A stretch of DNA of 64,000 nt from Pelagicoccus sp. SDUM812002 (GCF_031127835.1 NZ_JARXHX010000010.1:124001-188000), one strand, 5' to 3'. Numbered from the stretch's first letter, positions 1-9,374 are shown. The notes: a model not told the origin generated them from the letters alone. Translations and numbers: made by a program.

Positions 1-754
1 TCGCGTGCGTCACAGCCGCTAGAATACGACTAGCCCCTTGCTGTTTGATCAATCGAGCTGCTGCACAAAGCGTCCCTGCTGTTTCCGTCATATCATCGAT
101 TAGGAGGACATCGCACCCTTTCACGTCACCCACGATACTAGTGGCTTCCACCTGCGTAGCGCTGTGGCGCTTCTTAGCTACAAAGCCTAGCCCGCACTTG
201 AGCATTCGAGCGTACGCATCTGCCATTTTTACGCCGCCCACATCCGGAGCCATAACCATCAGGTTCTTCAATTCCTTTTCTACGATGTATTCGTAGAGGA
301 CGGGAAAGGCGAGCAGGTGGTCCACTGGAATATCGAAAAAGCCTTGGATCTGCCCGGCATGCAAATCGACAGCCACCACCCTATCTGCTCCAGCTGAGGT
401 TAGCAGATTCGCAACCAACTTCGCCGTGATCGGTACTCGGGGCTGGTCTTTACGATCTTGGCGGGCGTATCCATAAAATGGAATCACCGCAGTGATACGG
501 GCCGCTGAGGCGCGGCGCGCCGCATCTATCATGATTAGCAACTCTATGAGATTATCGTTAACCGGCGGAGAACTCGATTGGATAAGGAATACGTCTTGTC
601 CACGTATGTTCTCATTAATCTTCACAAACGATTCGCCGTCTGGGAACGTCGTCACGATCGCATCCGTAAGCGGAACACCGATAAATTCGCAAATGTCTTC
701 GGCAAGCCGCCGATTAGAGTTACCGGAGATGATCTTGAGATTTTTGCCGCGCAT
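1..754 (-). CDS. prs: Ribose-phosphate pyrophosphokinase (3' end outside window)
   Basis: Makes PRPP from ribose-5-phosphate and ATP for nucleotide, histidine and tryptophan synthesis in the cytoplasm. The reading frame starts at ATG 754-752 and stays open to the window edge, so the C-terminus is missing. The N-terminus reads KIISGNSNRRLAEDICEFIG, followed by the family segment FPDGESFVKI and the ATP-binding part PFYGYARQDRK. Near the edge is the PRPP-binding loop VLLIDDMTETAGTL; most homologues have D-T in place of E-T, a small deviation. It lies 47 bp downstream of lpxD on the same strand and is probably co-transcribed. Assignment is firm from these motifs. Confidence 0.95.
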   Translation of the reverse strand, partial: MRGKNLKIISGNSNRRLAEDICEFIGVPLTDAIVTTFPDGESFVKINENIRGQDVFLIQSSSPPVNDNLIELLIMIDAARRASAARITAVIPFYGYARQDRKDQPRVPITAKLVANLLTSAGADRVVAVDLHAGQIQGFFDIPVDHLLAFPVLYEYIVEKELKNLMVMAPDVGGVKMADAYARMLKCGLGFVAKKRHSATQVEATSIVGDVKGCDVLLIDDMTETAGTLCAAARLIKQQGASRILAAVTHA

Positions 755-801
755 TCAAAAGGCCTATCAAACGCCAAGAGATTGCACAGGCCTAAATCTA
801 A

Positions 802-1842
802 TTAATCGTGAAGCAAGTGCTTCTCCAATTGGGTAAGACGCTTGAAGAGCTCCGGCAATCGACGAGTAACAACCGTGATCCGCTGATAGGATACCAATGG
901 TATAGCAGGCGCGCCGCCATACTTAGCTCCGCCTTCAAGGTCCGAATAGGCCACGCATTGCCCCGCAAGCTGCGCTCCCGATCCGATTTCGACATGCCCC
1001 GAGGCTCCGGCTCGTCCGCCCATCACGACATAGTCCCCTAAGATAGTGCTACCGGCGATTCCCACTTGAGCACAAAGAATGCAGTGCTTTCCGACTACCA
1101 CGTTGTGGCCAATCTGCACCAGATTGTCGATCTTGCTGCCCTCTCCGATACGAGTCGGTCCGAAGCGTCCGCGATCGACCGTCGTATTCGCCCCGATTTC
1201 CACGTCGTCTCCAACCCGCACCGACCCTACTTGAGGGACCTTACGATGGCGCCCGCCTTCGAACTCGTAGCCAAATCCATCCGAACCTATAACCGTTCCA
1301 GCATGAATACGTACCCGGTTTCCCAATACGGTATCACGCTCCAAGGAAACGTTGGCGGCCAATTGACAATCCGTCCCGACTTCACACGCTGGACCGATGT
1401 AACAACCTGATCCGATTACGCATCCCGGCCCCACCCGAGCGCCCTCGGCGATCGTCACAAAGGCATTGATACTAGCGCTCGGGTGGATCTCGGCAGCTGG
1501 ATCGATATTGGCCAACCTATGAATCCCAGGCTTGGGCTTGTCCCACATTTTCTGAGAAATAAGCTCACAGAGCTTCGCGATCTCAATGGATGGGTTTTCA
1601 ACCCTCAAGAATAGCTGGCCCGGCTTTGGCTTGATCTCCAAGTCCTTGCCTAAGACCACCAACGATGCCTCGGTCTTCTTAAGGTCCTCCAAGTACTTAG
1701 CAGACGTGATGAAAGTCGCATCCCCCCTCTGTGCGTCGCTTAAAGAAGCCACTCCAGTAATGCTACGAACCCCCAACTCTCCTTCGAAAGTCGAATAGTT
1801 GATGCGATCTAAGACAGCATTAAGAGAGAGGACGATATCCAT
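802..1842 (-). CDS. lpxD: UDP-3-O-acylglucosamine N-acyltransferase LpxD
   Basis: Adds the second, N-linked acyl chain to UDP-3-O-acylglucosamine in lipid A synthesis. An N-terminal uridine-binding part ([14 protein letters not shown]) precedes a left-handed beta-helix of hexapeptide repeats, including the catalytic-His region [12 protein letters not shown] and a C-terminal helical tail. ATG 1842 is chosen because it matches the usual N-terminus and length (about 346 residues). An upstream in-frame TTG at 1902 would add 20 residues, but its GAGGG box abuts the start codon. LpxD is commonly found with bamA and skp, as here. It is separated from skp by a strong terminator, so it may have its own promoter between 1843 and 2010. 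Confidence 0.95.
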   Translation of the reverse strand: MDIVLSLNAVLDRINYSTFEGELGVRSITGVASLSDAQRGDATFITSAKYLEDLKKTEASLVVLGKDLEIKPKPGQLFLRVENPSIEIAKLCELISQKMWDKPKPGIHRLANIDPAAEIHPSASINAFVTIAEGARVGPGCVIGSGCYIGPACEVGTDCQLAANVSLERDTVLGNRVRIHAGTVIGSDGFGYEFEGGRHRKVPQVGSVRVGDDVEIGANTTVDRGRFGPTRIGEGSKIDNLVQIGHNVVVGKHCILCAQVGIAGSTILGDYVVMGGRAGASGHVEIGSGAQLAGQCVAYSDLEGGAKYGGAPAIPLVSYQRITVVTRRLPELFKRLTQLEKHLLHD

Positions 1843-2010
1843 AACGTGATCTGCAAAATTTTGAGGAGTCGTGAAAATGGAAGCGAAACCGCGGGAAATC
1901 AACCCTCGAGCGTCTCGCTGTTCTTTGGCATCTGACGAAGCGTATAAACCTCACGTAGGTGGAGGCGGACCAAGGCCCAAAACTGTGAGGTAAGGAATTA
2001 ACGAAGTTCA

Positions 2011-2048
2011 AGAAACGAAAAAGCCCCACCGGTAACCGGCAGGGCTTT
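2011..2048 (-). terminator. Rho-independent terminator after skp
   Basis: A hairpin with AAAGCCC/GGGCTTT outer arms and CCGGT/ACCGG inner arms spans 2020-2048. Read on the minus strand it is followed by TTTTTCGTTTC, a good U-tract. On the plus strand it also has an A/T-rich flank, so it may act in both directions. It separates skp from lpxD. Confidence 0.75.
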
Positions 2049-2075
2049 AAAAAAAGAAATTATTCGAATGACCGA

Positions 2076-2678
2076 CTACTCAGCCGCTGGAGCTTCCTCT
2101 TCTTGGCCTTCGGTAGCGTTGATCCGCTCGATAACCAATGGAGTGATGTCGTAAGAGCCATCTGTATAGAGAACCGGAGCACGGCCATCACCAGCGCGGG
2201 CTGTGATGTCGATCACGAGAGTCGCACTACGCTCTTTGGCGATTTCTGTGATGACCTCCGCGATCTCTTGGTAATAGGCATTGAGCTGCTGCTGGCGGAT
2301 TGCGGCGAACTGTTGACGCGTGTTTCCAACAAACTGGCGGAGCTCCTGCTCCTTCTGCTGGATTTCCTGCATCTTCTTTTGAGCATCCTGAGTCGCCTCT
2401 TGCTTGGCTTCCTCCATAAGGATGTCGCTGTTGGCCTGTTCGCGGAGTTCTTGGAACTGTTCAACGAGCGCAGTACCTTGCGCTTCGATTTCAGAGGCCT
2501 TGGCACGAGCTTCTTCTTCGCTCTTTTCCATTTCGGCCATAAAGGTTTGGACCTTGTAGTAGCTACCGAGAGCGTCGTCTACCATAACGGTAACGATAAC
2601 ATCTTCGGCCGCGCGAAGGCTAGTTGCTGCCATCGCAATGGCACTGAGGATAACGAGAAGGGATTTAAAACGATTCAT
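2076..2678 (-). CDS. skp: OmpH/Skp-family periplasmic chaperone
   Basis: Periplasmic holdase that carries unfolded outer-membrane proteins to the BAM complex. The 200-residue product has an N-terminal signal peptide (MNRFKSLLVILSAIAMA..., cleavage near LRAAED). A long charged, Gln/Glu-rich coiled coil at about residues 50-140 is typical of the tentacles of Skp. The C-terminal part contains the family segment ERSATLVIDITAR, followed by an acidic tail. It lies 38 bp downstream of bamA on the same strand, the classical bamA-skp-lpxD order, and ends in a hairpin terminator. Confidence 0.92.
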   Translation of the reverse strand: MNRFKSLLVILSAIAMAATSLRAAEDVIVTVMVDDALGSYYKVQTFMAEMEKSEEEARAKASEIEAQGTALVEQFQELREQANSDILMEEAKQEATQDAQKKMQEIQQKEQELRQFVGNTRQQFAAIRQQQLNAYYQEIAEVITEIAKERSATLVIDITARAGDGRAPVLYTDGSYDITPLVIERINATEGQEEEAPAAE

Positions 2679-2716
2679 GTAAGAATAGGAGTTATTGTGT
2701 TGGGGGCGAAGAGAGA

Positions 2717-5206
2717 TTAGAATCTTCCGCCAAAAGTAAAGTTGAATTGTCCACCATTGTCGTTGCCGCCGACGTCCGAGTCACCGGTGGTCGTCATGGG
2801 GATCGCATAATCGAGGCGTAGCGGCGTTCCCATCATGGACATGCGGATGCCGAAACCATAGTTGTCGTTCCAGCCGGATCTACGGCGGCCGGGTAGATAT
2901 TCTAGGCCGAAAATTTCGTAAGAGAGTTCGTCAGCATCGATATTGAAATCTCCTGCCTCTTTGTTGACGAAACCTCCATCATAGAAGGCTGCGATGCGGA
3001 AGTCCTCCGTGATACCAAAGGAGTACTCAGCTCCAAACATACCGTAGGTTTTTCCGCCAATCTCGTAAGGACGGTTGAATGGGCTACCACCTTCTGACGG
3101 GCTAACGTCACGATACTCGAACCCGCGCAAGGTGTTCGGCCCACCAAGGAAGAATCGTTCGTTCCACGGCACATCTTCTGTTGAATCTCCAAATTCGTCC
3201 ACAACTCCAGCTCGGACGAGAAATTCCAAGGTCTGTGTCAGCTTCTCACTTAGTGGAATATAAAAAGCGTTGCGGGTCTCGATCTTATAAAAGTCGAACT
3301 TTCCACCCAGCATTTCTCCCGCGTAGTGCAGGTCGAGCTCCAGACGCATTCCTCGGTGGGAGTTGATTATCCTGTCGCGGGTATCCCGCAAAAGAAGCAA
3401 ATTAACGCGGGAAATATCACCGTTACTTGCTTCCAACAGCTTATTCTGACCTTCGAGAGCCGCCTTCTTTTCCTCGTAGTCGGGATCGCTGGGATCAAGC
3501 AATTCGGAGCCTGGATAGCTGTACTCCGTCGAAGTGTAGCTGTACGTGAGTTTGCCTTCTATCAATTCAATCAGACGCTTACGCAAAGAGACGTCGAAGC
3601 CTTGGATCTCCGTGTCGTAGCTCAAACCATCGTAATCGGTAGACTGGTTGAATACTGACAATCCAAAGGCTAAGCGTTGCTCGAACAACCATGGCTCTTC
3701 AAATGCAATCACGGTCGAAGAAGAACGGCCTCCAAGCTGAGCCTTGAGTCGGAACTTCTGTCCATCGCCTTGGAAAGCTCCGCGCCAATTAAAGATGTCG
3801 AAATTAGACTGCGTCAGCTCAATGAAGAAAACGCCCTTCTCAAGGGAGCTGAAACCAGCGCCAAACGAGAAGTTTCCAGTGCGACCTTCGCGGAAAGTGA
3901 CACGCAAGTCCTTGCGCCCGGGGACGTTGGTCGATTGCGGTGTTACGTTTGTTTCCTCGAAGTAGCGCGTATTGTCCAAACGCATACGACTGGCGTCCAT
4001 GCGAACGCTATCGAACGTGCTACCTGGAGTCAAAGCGAGCTCGCGCAAAACGACCACGCTCTTGGTTTTAGTGTTACCTTCGATGTCGATCGACTCGACT
4101 TGGAATTTATCACTTTCGTATACAACGTACTGTATATCGATGTCTCCCGTTTCGACATTTGGAACGCGCTGCATTCGAACCCGCGTTTCCATAAAGCCAA
4201 ACTGGCCGTAGAAATCTTCCAGTCTAGCCACGTCCTCATCAATTTTTTCAGGACGATAAACGGTGCCTGGAAGCACCCTTAGCATAAGGCGAAGGACAGA
4301 GTCTTCGTAAGTGTCGTTCCCTACGAACTCCACATTTCCGACCTTGTACTGTTTGCCCTCTCCCACGTTGATATCAATGCGCATCCGAGATTCGGACGGG
4401 TAAGAAAATTGGACTTGGGCTGGGTCGATATCGATGTCGAGGTATCCCTCTTCCCGATACACATCCTTCAAGCTCTCCAAGTCATCGTCGAACTTGTCGC
4501 GATCGAATCGACCGCTTCCCGTCAGTACAGAAAGGAAACCCCATTTTTTGGTTTCCATGCTTTTCTTGAGCTTCCGCTTTTTGACGTTCTCGTTACCTAC
4601 AAAATTAATCGAGCCAATCTTGAACTTCCGCCCTTCGCGAATCTGGAAGGTGACCGTTGCAAATCCAGTCACCGGGCTGCGATCTATCTGATAATCGACG
4701 CGAGCCTGCGAGAACCCCTTCTTCAGGTACATTTCCTGCAAATCCTCAGCCGCACCCTTAACACGCGGCTCGTTCAGGACTTGGTTGACGACGATGCTCA
4801 TGTCCCGCTTCAGCTTGCTGTTGCTGAGCTTGTCGTTGCCCTCGAAGATGATTGCCGATATGCGGAACTTGGGGCGGATGTCGAAGATTACATCGATCGC
4901 ATTGTCGCCCGCTGGAGCGATGCGAGCTTCGATGTACTCAAAAAGATTGGAGCGATAGAGCGATCGGATATCTCTGTCTACGGCGACAGGGTCATACTTC
5001 TCCCCTTCTCTGATCGACATATTCGCCCGAGCCACCTCTTCGTTCACATTCGAGAGACCCGTGAAATTAATGATGAGCTTATTGATCGTGGGAGGCTCAG
5101 CTTCATTTGCTTCTTGGGCAGAAGCAGAAACGAAACTAAGTACTACGAGAACAAGGGCTAGGGATAAGCGGGCCAGGTGGGACTGGCTATTCGGTGTAAT
5201 CTTCAA
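2717..5206 (-). CDS. bamA: Outer membrane protein assembly factor BamA
   Basis: Core of the BAM complex that inserts beta-barrel proteins in the outer membrane. The 829-residue product has a signal peptide ending near SASAQ, about five POTRA domains (residues about 40-420), and a C-terminal 16-strand barrel containing the conserved FFLGGPNTLRGF (VRGF-type) motif and ending in aromatic residue F (FTFGGRF). The only sensible start is TTG 5206, which overlaps the end of dnaB by 20 bp and suggests translational coupling. Downstream are skp and lpxD. The assignment is firm; only the start codon is unusual. Confidence 0.95.
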   Translation of the reverse strand: MKITPNSQSHLARLSLALVLVVLSFVSASAQEANEAEPPTINKLIINFTGLSNVNEEVARANMSIREGEKYDPVAVDRDIRSLYRSNLFEYIEARIAPAGDNAIDVIFDIRPKFRISAIIFEGNDKLSNSKLKRDMSIVVNQVLNEPRVKGAAEDLQEMYLKKGFSQARVDYQIDRSPVTGFATVTFQIREGRKFKIGSINFVGNENVKKRKLKKSMETKKWGFLSVLTGSGRFDRDKFDDDLESLKDVYREEGYLDIDIDPAQVQFSYPSESRMRIDINVGEGKQYKVGNVEFVGNDTYEDSVLRLMLRVLPGTVYRPEKIDEDVARLEDFYGQFGFMETRVRMQRVPNVETGDIDIQYVVYESDKFQVESIDIEGNTKTKSVVVLRELALTPGSTFDSVRMDASRMRLDNTRYFEETNVTPQSTNVPGRKDLRVTFREGRTGNFSFGAGFSSLEKGVFFIELTQSNFDIFNWRGAFQGDGQKFRLKAQLGGRSSSTVIAFEEPWLFEQRLAFGLSVFNQSTDYDGLSYDTEIQGFDVSLRKRLIELIEGKLTYSYTSTEYSYPGSELLDPSDPDYEEKKAALEGQNKLLEASNGDISRVNLLLLRDTRDRIINSHRGMRLELDLHYAGEMLGGKFDFYKIETRNAFYIPLSEKLTQTLEFLVRAGVVDEFGDSTEDVPWNERFFLGGPNTLRGFEYRDVSPSEGGSPFNRPYEIGGKTYGMFGAEYSFGITEDFRIAAFYDGGFVNKEAGDFNIDADELSYEIFGLEYLPGRRRSGWNDNYGFGIRMSMMGTPLRLDYAIPMTTTGDSDVGGNDNGGQFNFTFGGRF

Positions 5207-6596
5207 AACGGGTTATTTCTCTGATGAAGTTGAGCTTAATTTCGCCGACAGCGCCAGCACGTTGCTTGGCAACAATTAGGTCAGCCTTGTCGGCTGCAAC
5301 GGAAAAATCATCACCGGCGTCTTTCGGTCGAGCCAAAAGCAAAACAACGTCCGCATCTTGCTCGATAGAGCCCGATTCGCGAAGGTCTGAAAGCTTGGGC
5401 TGACGTTTTTCCTTTTCCGAGTCACGATTAAGCTGACTAAGAACAATCACAGGAACCTTAAGTTCCTTGGCGAGACCTTTAATTCCGCGCGAGATCTCGG
5501 AAATCTGCTGTTCGCGAGGCGTGCGAGGATCGGTGCCGGATATGAGCTGCAAGTAGTCGATCACAATCAGGCCCATGTTCTTATTCCGGGCAAAAACGCG
5601 CCGCGACTTCGCGCGAAGCTGGTTAATGGTAACTTGAGCGCCATCGTCGATCCAGATCGGAGCATCCTTAAGCTCGATCGCGGCTGCGGCGATCTTCTCC
5701 TGCTCCTCTTGATTGACGATACCGTCTCGCAATCGCGACACGCTGATCTTGGCGCGACCGGTAAGTAATCGCATGGCGAGCTGCTCCGCTCCCATTTCCA
5801 AGCTGAAAACGAGTGTCCCCGCCTGCGAGGGCTTCCCGTTATAGGACATGGAAACACGCTCAGCGATGTTTAGTGCCAGAGAGGTCTTACCCATCGATGG
5901 TCGAGCCGCGAGTACGATCATTTCAGTCGGCTTTAATCCGCTGAGCATCTTATCGATGCCGACGAAACCGCTTGAAAGTCCGGTCAGCTCACCCTTGTTC
6001 TCGATCATCCGCTTGACGAGGTTGACCGCCTCGACGACTGCCTCCTTGACGGGAAGCGTGGTATCCGCGACCTGGGCGTCGGAGATCGAGTAAATCTCCT
6101 TTTCGATCTCGTCGACCAACATCTCGATGTCGTTGTGCTCCGCGGAGAAGCAACGTTCGATGCTGGCTGATGCGGTTTTGATCAGACGGCGTCGCGTATA
6201 GTGTTCACGGACCTTATCGAGAAAGTAGTTCGCATGTGCGGTCGTCTCGATGTGAGAAGTGAGATCGGCCACGTACATTAGGCCGCCCACATCTTCGAGC
6301 TTTCCGCGGCTGCGGAGCTCCTCGGCCAAGACCTGAGCGTCGAGCATCGACTTGTTCTCGAACAAATCGACGCAAGTCTCGAAAACGATCTGATGAGCCG
6401 GATGGTAGAAAGCCTCCGCGGGCAGCTTCTGAGCCAAGCATCGAGAGATGATCTCGGCTGGGTCCAGTAAACAGGCGGCGAGGAGGCCTTTTTCCGCTTC
6501 TATGCTGTGGGGCGGAGTGAGCCCGGCCAGCGAAAACGCGGACGGACCCTTCTTTTTGTCGGAGAATCTATCCTCCGAAAACGGCTTGTTCGACAT
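5187..6596 (-). CDS. dnaB: Replicative DNA helicase DnaB
   Basis: Hexameric 5'-3' helicase that unwinds DNA at the replication fork. It has an N-terminal primase-interaction domain (PPHSIEAEKGLLAACLLDP) and a RecA-like C-terminal domain with Walker A ARPSMGKTSLA, Walker B LIVIDYLQLISG and the segment LSDLRESGSIEQDAD. Length (469 residues) is normal and no intein is seen. It follows rplI by 24 bp, the common rpsF-ssb-rplI-dnaB neighbourhood, and its last codons contain the bamA start. Confidence 0.97.
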   Translation of the reverse strand: MSNKPFSEDRFSDKKKGPSAFSLAGLTPPHSIEAEKGLLAACLLDPAEIISRCLAQKLPAEAFYHPAHQIVFETCVDLFENKSMLDAQVLAEELRSRGKLEDVGGLMYVADLTSHIETTAHANYFLDKVREHYTRRRLIKTASASIERCFSAEHNDIEMLVDEIEKEIYSISDAQVADTTLPVKEAVVEAVNLVKRMIENKGELTGLSSGFVGIDKMLSGLKPTEMIVLAARPSMGKTSLALNIAERVSMSYNGKPSQAGTLVFSLEMGAEQLAMRLLTGRAKISVSRLRDGIVNQEEQEKIAAAAIELKDAPIWIDDGAQVTINQLRAKSRRVFARNKNMGLIVIDYLQLISGTDPRTPREQQISEISRGIKGLAKELKVPVIVLSQLNRDSEKEKRQPKLSDLRESGSIEQDADVVLLLARPKDAGDDFSVAADKADLIVAKQRAGAVGEIKLNFIREITRFEDYTE

Positions 6597-6620
6597 GCGG
6601 GATCGTCAAGCCGTAGATAA

Positions 6621-7139
6621 TTATTCTGCGTCGGAAGCCGCTTTCGCTTCGCCTTCGGCATCTTCAGCTTCTGGCTCGACGATCGGGTTCTCGGAGACGA
6701 CGTCGATCTTCATTTCGACTTCGACTTCTGGATGTACCTTCACGATGAAAGTGTGCTGACCAAGCTCCTTGATAGGCTGCTCGAGGTGGATCTTCTTGCG
6801 GTCAATTTCGTATCCAGCTTCCACGAGTTTTTCGTGGATATGGATAGAAGTGACAGCGCCGAACATGCGGCCTGCTTCACCCGTCTTGACCGCGATGCCG
6901 ATCTGAGTCTCGCCGAGCTTAGCAGCTTGCGCTTGCGCGTCTTCGATCTCCTTCGCCTCGCGCTTGGCGCGACGGTCCTTGAGAGCTTCGATCTGCTTGC
7001 GGTTGGAACGGTTTACGGGGATCGCCTTCTTTGTAGGAAGGAGGAAGTTGCGAGCGAAGCCCGCTTTAACTGTTACTTGATCGCCTTCGCCGCCGAGACC
7101 TTGAACAGCCTCGATGAGTAGTACTTCGCTAGTTGCCAT
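6621..7139 (-). CDS. rplI: 50S ribosomal protein L9
   Basis: Large-subunit protein with two globular domains joined by a long helix. The N-terminal domain shows the signature VEVKAGFARNFLLP-type segment (here VTVKAGFARNFLLPTKKA), a charged central helix, and a C-terminal domain with GAVTSIHIHEKL. At 172 residues it is longer than the usual 148-150 because of an acidic Ala/Glu-rich C-terminal tail (about residues 150-172). It lies between ssb and dnaB. The rpsR gene that often precedes rplI is absent from the 60-bp gap upstream. Confidence 0.96.
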   Translation of the reverse strand: MATSEVLLIEAVQGLGGEGDQVTVKAGFARNFLLPTKKAIPVNRSNRKQIEALKDRRAKREAKEIEDAQAQAAKLGETQIGIAVKTGEAGRMFGAVTSIHIHEKLVEAGYEIDRKKIHLEQPIKELGQHTFIVKVHPEVEVEMKIDVVSENPIVEPEAEDAEGEAKAASDAE

Positions 7140-7199
7140 GATGTGCGAGTGGTTAAGTGTATTTTAAAATTCGGATTGTTTTGAGGAGGGCGCCGCTAA

Positions 7200-7655
7200 T
7201 CAAAAAGGGACGTCTTCTTCGATGTCGCCGCTAGACGCGGGAGCTTGAGAGGAGGGAGCTGAAGAGCCGCTATCGCGCTGAGCCGGAGCATAGTTGCTAG
7301 AGCTTTGGCCACTGCCGCCGTTATCACCGCGGCTGCCCATAAGTTGCATGTTTTCAACGATGACCTTCAGCTTGCTTCGCTTTTCGCCTTCCTTCGACTC
7401 CCATGAGTCAAACTTCAGGCGGCCTTCAACGAAGAGCGGGTTACCCTTGCTAACGTACTTAGAAATAATCTCCGCCTGCTTGCCCCATGCCTCAAGATCA
7501 ACGAAAGTCGTTTCTTCCTGCGTCTCATCGCCGGAGCGATAGACTCGGTTAACCGCCATACCAAACTGACACACGGAGGTGCCTTTCGGAGTCACGCGAA
7601 GTTCAGGGTCGCGAGTGAGGTTTCCGAGGAGAATTACTTTGTTGAAATTGGCCAT
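7200..7655 (-). CDS. ssb: Single-stranded DNA-binding protein
   Basis: Binds single-stranded DNA in replication, repair and recombination. An OB-fold covers residues about 1-105 (MANFNKVILLGNLTRDPELR, FVDLEAWGKQAEI, KGNPLFVEGRLKFDSWES), followed by a Ser/Gly/Gln-rich flexible tail and the conserved acidic tip DIEEDVPF that recruits partner proteins. Length of 151 residues is normal. It lies between rpsF and rplI in the same orientation. Confidence 0.97.
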   Translation of the reverse strand: MANFNKVILLGNLTRDPELRVTPKGTSVCQFGMAVNRVYRSGDETQEETTFVDLEAWGKQAEIISKYVSKGNPLFVEGRLKFDSWESKEGEKRSKLKVIVENMQLMGSRGDNGGSGQSSSNYAPAQRDSGSSAPSSQAPASSGDIEEDVPF

Positions 7656-7691
7656 AGACTGAGCGGGACAGGTTATTCAGAAAAGCGCGAT

Positions 7692-7988
7692 TTACACCTT
7701 CTGGATCATCTTGTGAGAAACGAGCTTGTTCAAGCGAAGCTTCTCGAGGATCGCAGCTGGTACTTCAGCAGTACCGGAGAATTCGTAGCGAACGTAAATG
7801 CCCGCTGTGTACTTGACGTCTGGAGTACGAACGAAGTCCTGGCGGCCGAGATTCTCGACTTCGGAAACTTCGGCGCCGGCGGATGCGAGATCCGCCTTGA
7901 GGCCTTCGATGAGGTCATCGATAGACTCTTCGCGACCACGGGTGTCGAGAATGAAGGTTGCTTTGTAGTTAGATGCTGTTGCTGTCAT
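7692..7988 (-). CDS. rpsF: 30S ribosomal protein S6
   Basis: Small-subunit protein that normally pairs with S18. The 98-residue product has the S6 fold with YKATFILDTRGREESIDDLI at the N-terminus and KYTAGIYVRYEFSG in the centre. Its ATG at 7988 lies inside the last codons of pth (20-bp overlap), so translation is probably coupled. The usual neighbour rpsR is not found next to it in this window. Confidence 0.95.
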   Translation of the reverse strand: MTATASNYKATFILDTRGREESIDDLIEGLKADLASAGAEVSEVENLGRQDFVRTPDVKYTAGIYVRYEFSGTAEVPAAILEKLRLNKLVSHKMIQKV

Positions 7989-8574
7989 CGGGTTTTCGTT
8001 TTCGATTGATTTGGTTCATCGCCAATTCCGGGCCGAGGGAAAGCAAGAGCTCGATGCTCTCGACGTATCGATCCATGGTAGCGGAGACGACGGACTCGTC
8101 GTCACTTGAAAATTTGCCTAGAACGTAATCTGCCAACGGCATCTCCTTTAGCGGCTTGCCGCCGATTCCCACGCGGATGCGAGCAAATCGAGGGGCTATG
8201 CGGCTGATAATGTCGGACAAGCCGTTATGGCCACCCGCACTGCCTGTCATGCTGAGCTTCACTTCGCCCACTTCGAGGTTGATCTCGTCGTAAACGACCA
8301 CCACTTCTTCCGGCGGTATCTTATAGTAGCTGCAAAGCTTCTGCACGCAGATGCCACTCTCGTTCATGTAGGTCGTAGGCTTCACGAGGACCAGCTTTCC
8401 TAGCTTTGAACCGCTAAGAAGAGCGATCTCTCCTTTTTGCTTACGCTCAACCTTCCAGGCCTCCGCTCCCTGCTTCGCAGCAAAAGCTTCGACCACACGG
8501 AATCCGACATTGTGGCGAGTATTGGCATATTCGCTTCCGGGATTGCCGAGGCCGACTATCATCCGGTAGCTCAT
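7969..8574 (-). CDS. pth: Peptidyl-tRNA hydrolase
   Basis: Frees tRNA from peptidyl-tRNA that drops off ribosomes. The 201-residue protein starts MSYRMIVGLGNPGSEYANTRHNVGF, which contains the catalytic His and conserved Asn. It also has KPTTYMNESG, YDEINLEVG and GSAGGHNGLSDI, all family signatures. It lies between rplY and rpsF, an arrangement seen in many bacteria (ctc/rplY-pth). Its 3' end overlaps rpsF. Confidence 0.97.
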   Translation of the reverse strand: MSYRMIVGLGNPGSEYANTRHNVGFRVVEAFAAKQGAEAWKVERKQKGEIALLSGSKLGKLVLVKPTTYMNESGICVQKLCSYYKIPPEEVVVVYDEINLEVGEVKLSMTGSAGGHNGLSDIISRIAPRFARIRVGIGGKPLKEMPLADYVLGKFSSDDESVVSATMDRYVESIELLLSLGPELAMNQINRKRKPDDSNSI

Positions 8575-8601
8575 GAGCCGTTCTAGAATTTGGAAAAGAA
8601 C

Positions 8602-8640
8602 AAAAAGGTGAGCCTGCCAATCGGTTGGCGCACCTGGAAA
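8602..8640 (-). terminator. Imperfect hairpin with U-tract between rplY and pth
   Basis: Read on the minus strand, CAGGTG and CACCT outer arms enclose a GCCAA/TTGGC stem-loop and are followed by TTTTTGTTC. The asymmetric internal loop makes it weaker than the skp or tRNA terminators. It could be a partial terminator or attenuator that sets rplY output relative to pth and the downstream genes. Confidence 0.4.
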
Positions 8641-8652
8641 AGTTTAGGCCGC

Positions 8653-9207
8653 TTATTTAACGACTGCGAAGACCGGCTGCTCGGGAGCGTCGAGATACTG
8701 CACGCCTTCGATGACAGGTAATTGGCTGACGTGGAGGCTATCGCCCACCTTGAGAGGACGGACGTCCGCATCGATAGAGGACGGGATGTCCTTCGGCAAA
8801 CAACGTACGCTGACGGTTTGCGAAACCGTTTCGACGGTCGCGTTTTCGTTCTTAACTCCCCAAGCCTCGCCCTTGGCGTGAACGGGGATCTCGAGGACGA
8901 CGAGCTCGTCGACGCCGATTTCCTGGAAGTCGACGTGCGTGTAAGTGTCCTTGATGGGGTGACGCTGTACTTCCTTGATAATAGAAGTAACTGCGTCGCC
9001 CTCGCCAGCCTTGAGCTGAACGACAGGAGTGTTGTTACCGATCGAGCGGAGAAGCTGACGAAGCTCGCTAGAGTCGATCGACAAATTTTCAGGCTTCTTG
9101 CTCTTGCCGTATACAACAGCTGGCACGCGGCCTTCGGCACGGAGACGGCCGGATGATGCAGATCCCGCTTGTTCGCGGGTGGAAGCGTTGATTGTGAGCG
9201 TATTCAT
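8653..9207 (-). CDS. rplY: 50S ribosomal protein L25 (TL5/Ctc form)
   Basis: Binds 5S rRNA in the large subunit. The 184-residue product is the long CTC/TL5 form. An N-terminal 5S-binding domain (RAEGRVPAVVYGK) is followed by HVDFQEI and a C-terminal beta domain with VSVRCLPKDIPSSIDADV. The protein starts MNTLTINASTREQAGSASS and ends PVFAVVK. It is the first gene of the minus-strand run that continues to prs. Confidence 0.95.
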   Translation of the reverse strand: MNTLTINASTREQAGSASSGRLRAEGRVPAVVYGKSKKPENLSIDSSELRQLLRSIGNNTPVVQLKAGEGDAVTSIIKEVQRHPIKDTYTHVDFQEIGVDELVVLEIPVHAKGEAWGVKNENATVETVSQTVSVRCLPKDIPSSIDADVRPLKVGDSLHVSQLPVIEGVQYLDAPEQPVFAVVK

Positions 9208-9374
9208 GGTACGAAAATCGTTAGATGCGGAGCAAGACTCCGAGAGAAAGGAGGCGAACCGTAAGTCGCTTCATTCGGAAATCAATCAAAACTTTCGCCA
9301 AAACACAGAAAAACTTGGCAAAAGCAAAAGCAGCCACAGTTGAGCCTCTTTTTTTGGGAAGGCTGCCTGAGCAC

